DNA of 64,000 bases from Mesorhizobium plurifarium (GCA_000824785.1 CCNB01000012.1:550206-614205); one strand, 5' to 3'. Positions 1 through 8,787 are shown, counted from the stretch's first letter. A program made the numbers and translations. The notes: generated by a model from the sequence alone, not told the origin.

Positions 1-539
1 AATTCGCAATCGCGGTCCGCGAGCCGAAGGACACGATCACATCAATCCTCGCCGTAGGCGCCAAGCAACGGCTCCTGGGACGCAGGACGCTTGCTTCTGC
101 GGGCAGTGTCGGTCGGCTCTGCAAGACATACAATCGGGCATATCTGGCGACCCTGAGAAGGCATCGCACGGACGAGCGGTTTCGCGACAGAGCCGTCTTC
201 GTGCGCTACGAGGATGCGGTCGCCGATCCCGCCGCCGTGCTCGCCAAGGTCTGGCAGAGTTTCGGATTGCGGCCTGGCAACGGTGTACTGACGGCCGATC
301 CGGCCAAACGCGCCAGCATCAGCGAACTGCTGACCCATCGCTACTGGCGTTCGTATCGCACGGACCTGTCGGAAGCGCCAGTTTCGGCGCGAAGCATTGG
401 CAGCTACAGATCGGCGCTCACGGCATCCGACATCTGGAATGTGAACTGGCGATGCCGCATACTGCGCCGGGCGTTTGGGTACGCAGAGCACTGGGTGGGG
501 GATTTGCGAGATCGACGGGACAACTACGAAGTCCGTTAG
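1..539 (+). CDS. Sulfotransferase-family protein, C-terminal part (5' end outside window)
   Basis: The frame is open from the window edge, so only the last ~179 codons are present. Near the edge the translation contains REPKDTITSIL, like the PAPS 3'-phosphate-binding R...S region of sulfotransferases. Around base 200 it contains VFVRYEDAVADP followed by LAKVWQSFGL, which matches the C-terminal 'vryEDL..dP...l..l..FLGL' region of that superfamily. These enzymes transfer sulfate from PAPS to a hydroxyl or amine; the acceptor cannot be told. The P-loop and catalytic His/Lys would lie upstream of the window. The GTG at 201 is internal and not a start. The next gene overlaps its 3' end or follows closely, suggesting cotranscription. 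The family call rests on short motifs only. Confidence 0.6.
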   Translation, partial: FAIAVREPKDTITSILAVGAKQRLLGRRTLASAGSVGRLCKTYNRAYLATLRRHRTDERFRDRAVFVRYEDAVADPAAVLAKVWQSFGLRPGNGVLTADPAKRASISELLTHRYWRSYRTDLSEAPVSARSIGSYRSALTASDIWNVNWRCRILRRAFGYAEHWVGDLRDRRDNYEVR

Positions 540-1296
540 CGGGACGGCGTCAAGAGCGAAACAAGGCCAGGATTCGACCACGTCGGAAACCGTCGCGGTC
601 GGTACGCTCGATTCACGCCTTCGGGAGGAGATGTTCGGCCTCTACGAACGTCACTACGACGCAGCCGACCGCGGGCGGTTCGAACACGATCTGGCCGAGA
701 AAGACTCCGTCGTGCTGGTGCGGTCCGAAGCGGGAGACATCGTCGGCTTTTCGACCATCCTCGTCGGCAGGCAAGAGGTGGACGGGGCCGAGATCAACTA
801 TCTGTTCTCGGGCGATACGGTCCTCGATTCCTCGCGCTGGGGAGATTCCGTGCTGCTGCGGGCCTGGTTCAAAGCCGCCGGGACGATCAAGGCTGAAGTC
901 GGCGATAGCCAGCTGTTCTGGTTTCCCATCGTCAAGGGGCACAGGACCTATCGTATCCTTCCCAACTTCTTCCGACGGCACTTCCCTGCGGCGGACGCAG
1001 TTGCAGCGCCAAACCTGCGGCGCATCCGCGACGGGATCGCCACCGCCCGCTATGGCAAATATTTCGACCCTGAGACCGGGTTGATCGACTTCGGCGAGTC
1101 ACAGGGACATTTGCGTCAAGAATGGGTCGATGCCGAACGGATGGCCCGGCACAATCGCCACACAGCCTTCTTCCTCGACGCCAACCCTTCCTACCACCGT
1201 GGCGTCGAACTGGCGTGCCTTGCCGAGCTCGCCTTGTCCAATCTGCAGCGATACGGCGCGACGAGTTTCGCCGAAGGCATGGCGCATGCCCGTTAA
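475..1296 (+). CDS. GNAT-like hypothetical protein
   Basis: A 273-codon frame from a TTG at 475, overlapping the upstream gene by 65 bases. The first ~50 residues look non-conserved and the true start may be the ATG at 631. From there it resembles an acyltransferase (GNAT) fold: a helix (LYERHYD), an acidic segment, then beta strands VVLVRSEAGDIVGFSTI and the motif INYLFSGDTV..S.WG. A later segment reads LFWFPIVKGHRTYRILP. No classical Q/RxxGxG/A acetyl-CoA loop is obvious, so activity is uncertain. It sits directly after the sulfotransferase and before a P450, which suggests a shared small-molecule or glycan-modification pathway (inference). The substrate is unknown. Confidence 0.55.
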   Translation: MGTQSTGWGICEIDGTTTKSVSGTASRAKQGQDSTTSETVAVGTLDSRLREEMFGLYERHYDAADRGRFEHDLAEKDSVVLVRSEAGDIVGFSTILVGRQEVDGAEINYLFSGDTVLDSSRWGDSVLLRAWFKAAGTIKAEVGDSQLFWFPIVKGHRTYRILPNFFRRHFPAADAVAAPNLRRIRDGIATARYGKYFDPETGLIDFGESQGHLRQEWVDAERMARHNRHTAFFLDANPSYHRGVELACLAELALSNLQRYGATSFAEGMAHAR

Positions 1297-1330
1297 GTGT
1301 CGCCAAGTCCTGGGATGCTCATCGGCTGTG

Positions 1331-2503
1331 TTAGGCAGCCAGCCGCAAGACCAATCGATCGAGCCCGCGGAACGACGAATTGTCCATCCATCTTACCCCT
1401 CCTTCCACCGGCTCGATGACGGACCAGAGCCCGAGCGCCGCGGCCAGCATCGACCGCGCCTCCATCTCGGCCAGCGCGCGACCGATGCAGACATGCGGTC
1501 CTTTGCCGAAAGCGAGGTTCTGGCCGACCGGCCTGCGCAGATCGAAGCGGCCGGGTTCGACAAATCGCCGGGGATCGCGGTTTGCCGCGCCAGGGAGCAG
1601 GACGACGAGCGTGTCCTTGGCCAGTCTATGCCCGCCGATTTCGATCGTCTCAGTCGGCCAGCGGCAGATTTTCTGGATTGGGGTTTCCAGCCTGAGCGTT
1701 TCGGCAATGGCGTTGGCCGCAAGCTTCGGTTCGGCACGCAGCATGGCCAGCTGATCCGGAGCCTGAGCCAGATGGTAAAACAGGTGGCTGATGAGGTGCA
1801 CCGTCGTCTCGTGACCGGCAAAGGCAAGCAGAGCAAGATTTGCGCCCGCGACGTCCAGGCCAACCTTGTTGACGAGGTCCGGCAAACCCGCAAGCAGCAT
1901 CGGCAATTCGCGGCCTTCGAGCAGCATTGCGGCATGCGCCGTGAAGTAGGCCGACATTTCGCTGACGGCGTTGGCCGTTTCATCGAAGGCGGTGTCGAAC
2001 CCGCCATCGAGCAGTTCGCGCGCCGCCATCGACCAAACACGCAGCCGCGGCATATCGGCAGCCGGCACACCCAGCAGGCGTGCAATGACGCGCTCGGGAA
2101 CTGCCCGGGCAAAAGCCTGGACGATGTCGAGATCACCGTCGGAGATTGCGGTACAGTGCAGTTCGACGGCCTCGTCGACAAAAGGCTTGAAAGCGGCCGG
2201 GCCTCTGCCGGCAAACGGTTTCTGGAACGCGGCCCGGATCGCGGCGTGGGTGGAACCTTCCTGGTAGATCAGCCAGTTGCGCAACGCGGAGTTCGACGCG
2301 TCGCTGTGGGCCGGGGGCAGATGCGACATCCGCGGGTCGGTCAGGCAGGCGGCGACAAGGTCGAAGCGCGAGACATAGACATTATCCCAGGGCGCTCGCC
2401 AGACTGGAGCCTCGCTGCGCATCGCGTCATAGAGCGCATAGACATTTCCGAACGCTTTGAAGGAGCCGGAGCGAATGCCGACCCAGCGGCCCTCACCCTG
2501 CAT
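1331..2503 (-). CDS. Cytochrome P450
   Basis: A soluble bacterial class I P450 of about 390 residues, the usual length. The I-helix reads FAGHETT (the oxygen-activating A/G-G-x-E/D-T-T motif). The K-helix has ETLRLE (ExxR). The heme loop reads FGKGPHVCIG, with the proximal thiolate at about Cys339. All three signatures are intact, so a functional monooxygenase needing a ferredoxin/reductase is expected; no redox partner gene lies in the window. An upstream in-frame extension to 2614 would run into the divergent gene, so the ATG at 2503 was chosen, leaving a 50-base divergent promoter region. Neighbours are a sulfotransferase, a GNAT-like protein and an ATP-grasp-like protein. The substrate is unknown. 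Confidence 0.92.
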   Translation of the reverse strand: MQGEGRWVGIRSGSFKAFGNVYALYDAMRSEAPVWRAPWDNVYVSRFDLVAACLTDPRMSHLPPAHSDASNSALRNWLIYQEGSTHAAIRAAFQKPFAGRGPAAFKPFVDEAVELHCTAISDGDLDIVQAFARAVPERVIARLLGVPAADMPRLRVWSMAARELLDGGFDTAFDETANAVSEMSAYFTAHAAMLLEGRELPMLLAGLPDLVNKVGLDVAGANLALLAFAGHETTVHLISHLFYHLAQAPDQLAMLRAEPKLAANAIAETLRLETPIQKICRWPTETIEIGGHRLAKDTLVVLLPGAANRDPRRFVEPGRFDLRRPVGQNLAFGKGPHVCIGRALAEMEARSMLAAALGLWSVIEPVEGGVRWMDNSSFRGLDRLVLRLAA

Positions 2504-2553
2504 GGACAGGTCCGCGTCCGTATCGCGACCGGACTCTGGGCACCGTCCCAGCC

Positions 2554-3621
2554 ATGAATGTCTTCCCTCCAAGTCCCGTCTATTATCTTTGCGTGGAGGA
2601 GCACGCATACACAATCGGCGTGTTCCTCGAATACTACGCTACCCCGCTCAATGGGCTACTGCGCATACTCCCTTATGAACAGCTCGGCAATCTCGGCCTG
2701 GTGGCGCCCGGAACTTTCATATTCACTGATTTCGAAAGGCTGTCGCCCAGCCAGATGCATGCTGCGACGGCGCTCCATGACAGGATTGCAGCCCAGTATC
2801 CGGCTCTGCCGCTGCTCAACAATCCAGCTGCCGCGCTTGGCCGTTTCGAGCTTCTCAAGCGGCTGAAGGCCGCCGGCCTCAACCGCTTCGACGTCTACCG
2901 CATTGGAGAGCGCGAAACGATAAGCCGCTTTCCGGTGTTCCTGCGCTGGGCAAGCCAGCATGTGGCGCCCCTATCCGGTCTGCTTCACAACGCGGACGAA
3001 CTGACGAAGGCCATTGCCCGGCTGCCGGCGGAAATCCGCGACGATCCCGATCTCATGATCGTCGAATTCGGTGCCGCGCCTGCGGCTGACGGACAGTACC
3101 GGAAATATTCGGCATTTCGCGTCGGAGAGACGATTTACGCCCAGCACTGCTTCATCAATTCGGACTGGTACGTGAAATATTCGAACGCCAAGCTCAGTGA
3201 AGCCGAACGGGCGGAGCACCACGACTATGTTCGCGAGAACCCTCATGCGGAACGACTGAAAGCCATCTTCGACCTCGCGCGTATCGAATACGGCCGCATC
3301 GACTATGGTCTGATCGATGGGCAGATCCAGACATTCGAGATCAACAGCAATCCGACAGTGAACTCGCGGCCACCCTGGTGGGACACGAAAGCGAACTACG
3401 TCTTCTACGCGGACCTTCACAGCCAGGCCATGCTGGGATTGACCGGGCCGTCCTCTGGCCCGCCGATCCGGATCGGGCTTGGGTCGCGAAACGCGGAGGA
3501 CGTGCACAGACAAGCAGTCCGTCGCGTGCGGCGGCGCATCCGCAAGCTCTATTTCAGGCGAAGCATCTCGCTGCGGAGCTTGAAGGCACGCTTGCGAACG
3601 TTTCTCGGCAAAATCAAATAA
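2554..3621 (+). CDS. ATP-grasp-like protein of unknown substrate
   Basis: A 355-residue protein with the layout of the ATP-grasp fold. An N-terminal alpha/beta part ends in LLNNPAAALGRFELLKRLKAAG (residues ~87-110), like the 'N.p.a....K......L...G' segment that precedes the ATP lid. The metal site appears as IDYGLIDGQIQTFEINSNP, where the E-I-N-x-N-P pattern is typical of Mg-coordinating Glu/Asn in this superfamily. The C-terminus is very basic (RRVRRRIRKLYFRR). ATP-grasp enzymes join a carboxylate to an amine or thiol through an acyl phosphate. Which ligase family it belongs to cannot be read from sequence alone. It is divergent from the P450, with start codons 50 bases apart. Confidence 0.6.
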   Translation: MNVFPPSPVYYLCVEEHAYTIGVFLEYYATPLNGLLRILPYEQLGNLGLVAPGTFIFTDFERLSPSQMHAATALHDRIAAQYPALPLLNNPAAALGRFELLKRLKAAGLNRFDVYRIGERETISRFPVFLRWASQHVAPLSGLLHNADELTKAIARLPAEIRDDPDLMIVEFGAAPAADGQYRKYSAFRVGETIYAQHCFINSDWYVKYSNAKLSEAERAEHHDYVRENPHAERLKAIFDLARIEYGRIDYGLIDGQIQTFEINSNPTVNSRPPWWDTKANYVFYADLHSQAMLGLTGPSSGPPIRIGLGSRNAEDVHRQAVRRVRRRIRKLYFRRSISLRSLKARLRTFLGKIK

Positions 3622-3704
3622 AATGTCTGCCAGCAATTGAACGGTTGCGACGGGGGCGTCGGGCGTGGCATCCCGTTTCGCAGTTGAGTTCGAAAGCGGA
3701 ACCC

Positions 3705-4451
3705 TTGGCGCGCCCATCCGAAAGTGTTCGACGATCCGCCTCTAAGGTCAGCCTTAGCCGCGCACTATCGAAACTCGGGCTGTGCTCGCGCAAGCAGGCC
3801 GAGCTTTTGATCGCCGAGGGGCGCGTACGGGTGGGCGGCAAGGTGGCGCGCGACCCTTCGCTTCGGGTCGACCTCGACCGCGACCGCATCACCGTCGACG
3901 GCGAGCGCGTCGTCGCGGAGCGCAAGGTCTATCTGATGCTCAACAAGCCGCGCGGGCTGGTCACGACCCGTGACGATCCCGAAGGCCGCGGCACGGTCTA
4001 TGACTGCCTGGAAGGGCTCGACCTGCCGTTCGTGTCGCCAGTCGGCCGGCTCGACAAGGCGAGCGAAGGGCTGCTTTTGCTGAGCAACGACACGCGCTGG
4101 GCGAACGGCCTGCTCGATCCAGCTTCGCATGTCGCCAAGACCTATCATGTGCAGATCGCCGCTGCGCCCGACGAGGGAATGCTTGAGCGCTTTCGTCAGG
4201 GCGCCGTCGTCGATGGCGAGTTGCTCACGGCAAGCTCGATCGCGCTGTTGCGCAGCGGCGGGCGGACGGCCTGGCTGGAGATCGTGCTCGACGAGGGGCG
4301 CAACCGGCAGATTCGCCGGCTGCTCGGCGTTTTCGACATCGAAGTGCTGAGGCTGATCAGGGTGGCGATCGGCGGTCTTGAGCTTGGCGAGCTTGCCAAG
4401 GGTCAGGCGCGGCATCTGACGAGTGAGGAGCTGGCGATGCTTGCGTCGTAA
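3705..4451 (+). CDS. RsuA/RluB/E/F-family rRNA pseudouridine synthase
   Basis: Isomerises a specific uridine of rRNA to pseudouridine. The N-terminus is an S4 RNA-binding domain (VSLSRALSKLGLCSRKQAELLI..GRVRVGG). The catalytic motif GRLDKASEGLLLLSND follows, where the Asp of GRLD is the universal nucleophile. The C-terminal EGRNRQIRRLLG is the usual RsuA-family signature. The frame stays open back to 3378 but there overlaps the preceding gene out of frame. There is no ATG after 3621, so a TTG start is inferred: 3705 is the closest to the S4 domain, and 3684 or 3645 are alternatives. Length from 3705 is 248 residues, normal for the family. The exact rRNA target is not assigned. Confidence 0.88.
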   Translation: MARPSESVRRSASKVSLSRALSKLGLCSRKQAELLIAEGRVRVGGKVARDPSLRVDLDRDRITVDGERVVAERKVYLMLNKPRGLVTTRDDPEGRGTVYDCLEGLDLPFVSPVGRLDKASEGLLLLSNDTRWANGLLDPASHVAKTYHVQIAAAPDEGMLERFRQGAVVDGELLTASSIALLRSGGRTAWLEIVLDEGRNRQIRRLLGVFDIEVLRLIRVAIGGLELGELAKGQARHLTSEELAMLAS

Positions 4452-4462
4452 GGCGCGAGCGT

Positions 4463-4611
4463 CCCCCCTCACCCGGATTGCCAACCGAATTGCGAAGGGC
4501 AATTCGGGGCAATCCGACCTCTCCCCGGTGGGGAGAGGAGCTCTTCAGCGCCGGCGCCAACCTCTTCTCCCCTCGGGGAGAAGGTGGCCGCGTAGCGGCC
4601 GGATGAGGGGG
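4463..4611. repeat. RIME-like intergenic mosaic palindrome
   Basis: The block begins with CCCCCTCACCCGG and ends with the near-inverse CCGGATGAGGGGG. Inside are nested perfect hairpins, such as CTTCTCCCC/GGGGAGAAG and GGCCGC/GCGGCC. This composition matches the Rhizobium-specific intergenic mosaic elements known from rhizobial genomes. It fills the gap between two convergent genes and could form strong RNA hairpins on either strand. Confidence 0.75.
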
Positions 4612-4623
4612 AGTCCGCTGTCC

Positions 4624-5205
4624 CTACTTCTGGTTCCACCGCCGGATCACCGGCTCGGTCAGATCGTGCTCATAGCCGAGGATGCTGAGGCTCGCGGTAT
4701 CGAGCACGAATTGCGCGCCGCCTGCCGGCGGCAGGCCGACCCAGCGCGCCGCGAAGACACGCAGGAAATGCGAGCTGGAGAAGATGAGCACATTGCCGGC
4801 AACCGCGCGAACCCCGGCGATGACGGCATCGGCGCGGGCGCCGACATCGGCCGCCGTCTCGCCGTCCGGACACCCGTCGCGAAACAACTGCCAGCCGGGA
4901 CGCCCGGCGAGGATCTCCTTGGTCGTCACGCCTTCATAGGCGCCATAATCCCATTCCTGCAGGTCCGGTTTCTTGACCGCGCGCTCGCCGAAGCCGGCGA
5001 GCCGGCAGGTATCGAAGGCGCGTTGCGACGGGCTCGACCAGACCGCCTGGAAGGTGACGCCCTTGAGACGCTCGGCGACGCCGCGCGCGGCCTCCTCGCC
5101 TTTCGCCGTCAGCGGGATGTCGGTGCGGCCGGTGTGCCTGCCCGAGAGGCTCCATTCCGTCTCGCCATGACGGACAAGATAGATCTCGGGATACGCGCTG
5201 CTCAT
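4624..5205 (-). CDS. Histidine phosphatase family protein (phosphoglycerate mutase-like)
   Basis: A 193-residue protein of the branch 1 histidine phosphatase superfamily. The phospho-accepting motif is IYLVRHGETEWSLSGRHTGRTDIPLT near the N-terminus. The second half contains VLIFSSSHFLRVFAARWVGLP, which carries the second catalytic His. The intermediate WSSPSQRAFDT is the usual 'SsplxRaxqT'. A longer frame exists to 5337, but the ATG at 5205 is preceded by a GGGCGG Shine-Dalgarno-like stretch and starts just before the catalytic motif. Members dephosphorylate sugar phosphates, cofactors or nucleosides; the substrate cannot be assigned. It lies downstream of the dctA terminator, so it probably has its own promoter. 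Confidence 0.88.
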   Translation of the reverse strand: MSSAYPEIYLVRHGETEWSLSGRHTGRTDIPLTAKGEEAARGVAERLKGVTFQAVWSSPSQRAFDTCRLAGFGERAVKKPDLQEWDYGAYEGVTTKEILAGRPGWQLFRDGCPDGETAADVGARADAVIAGVRAVAGNVLIFSSSHFLRVFAARWVGLPPAGGAQFVLDTASLSILGYEHDLTEPVIRRWNQK

Positions 5206-5268
5206 CGACCGCCCTCTTGGCTGACTATTTCGCCGGGAATCCGGCTGGCGCAGCCTATGCGGCGGCCG

Positions 5269-5304
5269 ACAAAAAGAACAGGCCGCGGCAGAGCCACGGC
5301 CTGT
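5269..5304 (-). terminator. Rho-independent terminator of dctA
   Basis: Read on the minus strand, ACAGGCCGTGG and CCGCGGCCTGT form an 11-bp stem with one G-T pair and a CTCTG loop, followed by TCTTTTTGT. It lies 47 bases past the dctA stop codon. Confidence 0.8.
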
Positions 5305-5350
5305 CCGGCATCGGGAGGATGCCGTTGTCTTTCGCAATTCAGGACGGTGA

Positions 5351-6685
5351 TCAGGCGGGTTGCAGCCCGCCCGACAGCGCGAGGTCGGCCTCCTCCGGCA
5401 ATTGACCGGCCATGGCGGCGGCGAATTGCTTCCGGTCGAGCTCGCCTTCCCAGCGCGCCACGACGATGGTCGCGACCGCGTTGCCGACGAAGTTGGTGAG
5501 CGCGCGGCATTCCGACATGAAGCGGTCGACGCCGAGGATCAGCGCCATGCCGGCGACCGGCACCGAGGGCACGACCGAGAGCGTGGCAGCCAAGGTGATG
5601 AAGCCGGCGCCGGTGATGCCTGCAGCGCCTTTGGAGCTCAGCATGGCGACGAGCAAAAGCAGGATCTGGTCGCCGAAGCTGAGCGGCGTGTCGGTCGCCT
5701 GAGCGATGAAGAGCGCTGCCAGCGTCATGTAGATGTTGGTGCCGTCGAGGTTGAAGGAATAGCCGGTCGGGATGACCAGGCCGACCACCGAGCGGTTGCA
5801 GCCGGCGCGCTCCATCTTGGCCATCAGGCCGGGAAGTGCCGCTTCCGACGACGAGGTGCCGAGCACCAGGAGCAGCTCTTCCTTGATGTAGCGGATCAGC
5901 GCCAGGATGGAGAAGCCGTTGTACCATGCGACGGCGCCAAGAACGACGAGCACGAAGAGCAGCGACGTCAGATAGAAGGTGCCGATCAGCATGGCGAGGT
6001 TGGCGATCGCGCCGATGCCGTATTTGCCGACAGTGAAGGCCATGGCGCCGAAAGCGCCGATGGGAGCCGCCTTCATCAGGATGGCAACGAGGCGGAAGAC
6101 CGGCGCGGTCAGCGCCTGCAGGAAATCGACCACAGGGCGGCCACGCTCGCCGACCAACGCCAGCGCTATGCCGAACAGCACCGAGAAGAACAGCACCTGC
6201 AGGATGTCGCCTTCAGCAAACGCGCCGGTGATGGTGTCGGGGATGATGTTCATCAGGAAGCCGACGATCGAGGTGTCGTGCGCCTTCTCGGTGAAGGTCG
6301 CCACTTTCGAGGGGTCGAGGGTCGCGGGATTGATGTGCATGCCGGCGCCGGGTTGGATGACGTTGGACACGACGAGGCCGACGACGAGCGCCAATGTCGA
6401 GAAGACGAGGAAATAGATCATCGCCTTGCCGGCGACGCGGCCGACCTTGTGCAGATCGGAAACGCCGGCGATGCCGGTCGCCACTGTGAGGAAGATCACC
6501 GGCGCGATGACCATCTTGACCAGCTTGATGAAGGCATCGCCAAGCGGCTTCAGCGAGGCGCCCAGATCGGGATAGAAATGGCCAAGCAGGATGCCGGCGG
6601 CGATCGCCGCCAGGACCTGCACATAAAGATGCCGGTAAAAGGGGATTTTGCCGCGTGGTTCGGCGGCAGCGATTGCTGTCTGCAT
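5351..6685 (-). CDS. dctA: C4-dicarboxylate transport protein DctA
   Basis: Inner-membrane cation/dicarboxylate symporter (SDF/DAACS family) importing succinate, fumarate and malate; in rhizobia it is essential for feeding nitrogen-fixing bacteroids. The 444-residue length matches rhizobial DctA. Multiple hydrophobic helices are visible. The signature re-entrant loop GTSSSEAALPGLMAKME and the substrate-site helix GYSFNLDGTNIYMT are intact. The start at 6685 is chosen because ACGGAGGACATC gives a good ribosome-binding site; an upstream frame extension to 6778 would run through the promoter. It is divergent from dctBD, preceded by a sigma-54 promoter and followed by a terminator, so it is monocistronic and regulated by DctD. 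Confidence 0.96.
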   Translation of the reverse strand: MQTAIAAAEPRGKIPFYRHLYVQVLAAIAAGILLGHFYPDLGASLKPLGDAFIKLVKMVIAPVIFLTVATGIAGVSDLHKVGRVAGKAMIYFLVFSTLALVVGLVVSNVIQPGAGMHINPATLDPSKVATFTEKAHDTSIVGFLMNIIPDTITGAFAEGDILQVLFFSVLFGIALALVGERGRPVVDFLQALTAPVFRLVAILMKAAPIGAFGAMAFTVGKYGIGAIANLAMLIGTFYLTSLLFVLVVLGAVAWYNGFSILALIRYIKEELLLVLGTSSSEAALPGLMAKMERAGCNRSVVGLVIPTGYSFNLDGTNIYMTLAALFIAQATDTPLSFGDQILLLLVAMLSSKGAAGITGAGFITLAATLSVVPSVPVAGMALILGVDRFMSECRALTNFVGNAVATIVVARWEGELDRKQFAAAMAGQLPEEADLALSGGLQPA

Positions 6686-6773
6686 GATGTCCTCCGTTCG
6701 GCCCCCGATCGAGACGCTCGACCTCCCTGGGGGCTGTTGACCTCCACAGCCTCGCGGCTGCTGCAGATGCATC

Positions 6774-6789
6774 AGCAATGCGCATGCCA
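6774..6789 (-). promoter_or_regulatory. Sigma-54 (RpoN) promoter of dctA
   Basis: On the minus strand the sequence is TGGCATGCGCATTGCT. This matches the -24/-12 consensus TGGCAC-N5-TTGCW, with invariant GG and GC at the correct 10-base offset. Transcription would start near 6763, about 78 bases before the dctA ATG. DctA is a classical RpoN-dependent gene in rhizobia. Confidence 0.82.
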
Positions 6790-6862
6790 GATGACGCCCA
6801 AAGCCTCTGAATATTGATCTTGTTGGCTTTTTCGAACCAATGACGGCATCCTCGAGAGCGTT

Positions 6863-6914
6863 CGTGCGATTATCCGCATAGGTCGAATTGCGCCTTGTGC
6901 GAAAACATGCACAG
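6863..6914. promoter_or_regulatory. Candidate tandem DctD-binding sites
   Basis: Two dyads lie 74-125 bases upstream of the -24 element: GTGCG-ATTAT-CCGCA at about 6864-6878, and TTGTGCG-AAAACA-TGCACAG at 6895-6914. Rhizobial DctD is known to bind tandem sites upstream of dctA. The second dyad runs up to the dctB start region. The assignment rests on position and symmetry. Confidence 0.5.
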
Positions 6915-6921
6915 ATGCGGC

Positions 6922-8787
6922 ATGCTGCAACGCCCTGCCGCTGCCCTCGCCCCGACGCCCGAACTGCTTGCCGGGCGGGCGCGGCGCGCCTGGCTGCTGT
7001 TTACGGCAGCGGTGCTGGCGATCATCGCGGCAGCGCTTTACGGCGCAGGTCTCTATGGCCGCTCGACCGAGATCGAGGCTTTAGCCACGCAAGGACGCAC
7101 CGACGCCAACCTCAAGGTCGCGCTGCTGCGCGCGGTGCTGGAAAACCCGCGCGCGCTGCCGCTCCTCCTGTCGGAGGACCAGCAGGTGCATGACGCGCTG
7201 AGCGAGCGCAGCCCTGCGTCGATCGATGTCTTGAACCGCAAGCTCGAAGGGCTGGTGTCGGGAACCAAGGCCTCGGTGCTCTATGTCACCGGCACGGACG
7301 GCCTGGCGATCGCTTCCAGCAACTGGCGCGAGCCGGTGAGCTTCGTCGGCAACGACTATGGTTTCCGCGCCTATTTCTCGGGCGCGATGGAAACCGGCAC
7401 GGCCGAGTATTTCGCGCTCGGCAATGTCAGCAAGCGCCCGGGCCTTTACATCTCGCGCCGCGTCGACGGCGCTTCGGGGCCGCTCGGCGTGGTCGTGGTC
7501 AAGATGGAGTTCGACCAGCTCGAGTCCGACTGGCGCGAGGCGAACCGGCCGGCCTATGTCAGCGATGCGCATGGCGTGGTGCTGATCACGAGCGTGCCCT
7601 CCTGGCGGTTCCTGACGACGGAGCCGCTCAGCCGGCCGGTGCTTGCGGATATCCGCGCCAATCAGCAGTTCGGCGATGCGCCGCTGGTGCCCTTGCCGAT
7701 CACGAAACCGCAACCGCTGAGCTCCGGCGTCGCGCTTGTCCATGCGATCACGCCAGGGGGCAGCGACGCCGAGTATCTGCGGCTGTCGACCGCGGTGCCG
7801 TCGACGCCCTGGCGGCTCGACTATCTCGTTCCGGCCGAAGCGCCGGTCGCGGCGGCGCAGCGCGAAATGCGGCTCTTGGCGCTCGGTGTCCTCGTGCCGC
7901 TCATCGCCTTTGCCGCCTATCTGTTGTGGCGCCGGCAATCCGGGCAGATGCGGATCGCCGCCGAACAGGCAGCACGCGCCGAGCTGGAACGCCGCGTCGT
8001 CGAGCGCACGCAGGATCTGAGCCTGGCGCGCGACAGGCTGCAGGCCGAGATCATCGACCATCGCAGCACCGAGGCGAAGCTGCAGGTGATGCAGCAAGAG
8101 CTGGTGCAGGCCAACCGGCTTGCCACCCTTGGCCAGGTCGCCGCCGGCGTAGCGCATGAAATCAACCAACCGGTGGCGACGATCCGCGCCTATGCCGACA
8201 ACGCGCGCGTCTTCCTCGAGCGCAAGCAGAGCGCCTCGGCCGAAGAGAACCTTGACGCCATCGCCGCGCTGACCGAGCGCATCGGCACGATCACCGAGGA
8301 GCTGAAAGCCTTCGCCCGAAAGGGCCGCACCGCGGCCGAGCCCATTGAATTGCGCGGCGTGATCGAAGGCGCCGTGGTGCTGCTCAGGAGCCGCTTCGCC
8401 GGCCGGCTGGACGCGCTGGCGATCACGCTGCCGCCGCCGGCGCTGAAGGTGATGGGCAACCGGCTGCGGCTGGAGCAGGTGCTGATCAACCTTTTCCAGA
8501 ACGCGCTGGAGGCGCTCGATGGCCGCGATGATGCGAGGGTCGAAGTCTCCGCCGCCGAAACCGCCGAGGACGTGGCGTTGGTCGTCTCCGACAACGGGCC
8601 GGGCATCCCGCGCGCGATCCTGAAATCCCTGTTCACGCCCTTCAACACCTCCAAGGAAAAAGGTCTCGGGCTCGGCCTCGTTATCGCCAAGGACATCGTC
8701 GCCGACTATGGCGGGCGCATCGAGGTGTCGAGCAGCGGCCAGGGAACCCGCTTCACCATCCATCTGTCGAAAGCCGGCGCAGCATGA
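6922..8787 (+). CDS. dctB: C4-dicarboxylate sensor histidine kinase DctB
   Basis: Membrane sensor of external C4-dicarboxylates that phosphorylates DctD. Helix 1 is around residues 23-43. A periplasmic double-PDC sensory region follows, then helix 2 around 319-338 (LLALGVLVPLIAFAAYLL) and a coiled coil. The DHp box is QVAAGVAHEINQP with phospho-acceptor His412. The ATP-binding N box is LINLFQNALEA, with DNGPGIP and GLGLGL as G boxes. The frame opens at a TTG (6895), and ATGs occur at 6907 and 6922. I chose 6922, giving 621 residues, the length of S. meliloti DctB. The stop overlaps the dctD start by 4 bases (ATGA), indicating translational coupling. Confidence 0.94.
   Translation: MLQRPAAALAPTPELLAGRARRAWLLFTAAVLAIIAAALYGAGLYGRSTEIEALATQGRTDANLKVALLRAVLENPRALPLLLSEDQQVHDALSERSPASIDVLNRKLEGLVSGTKASVLYVTGTDGLAIASSNWREPVSFVGNDYGFRAYFSGAMETGTAEYFALGNVSKRPGLYISRRVDGASGPLGVVVVKMEFDQLESDWREANRPAYVSDAHGVVLITSVPSWRFLTTEPLSRPVLADIRANQQFGDAPLVPLPITKPQPLSSGVALVHAITPGGSDAEYLRLSTAVPSTPWRLDYLVPAEAPVAAAQREMRLLALGVLVPLIAFAAYLLWRRQSGQMRIAAEQAARAELERRVVERTQDLSLARDRLQAEIIDHRSTEAKLQVMQQELVQANRLATLGQVAAGVAHEINQPVATIRAYADNARVFLERKQSASAEENLDAIAALTERIGTITEELKAFARKGRTAAEPIELRGVIEGAVVLLRSRFAGRLDALAITLPPPALKVMGNRLRLEQVLINLFQNALEALDGRDDARVEVSAAETAEDVALVVSDNGPGIPRAILKSLFTPFNTSKEKGLGLGLVIAKDIVADYGGRIEVSSSGQGTRFTIHLSKAGAA

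Noticed and set aside
3378..3704. N-terminal extension of the pseudouridine synthase
   Set aside because: It overlaps the ATP-grasp-like gene out of frame and has no similarity to the family before the S4 domain.
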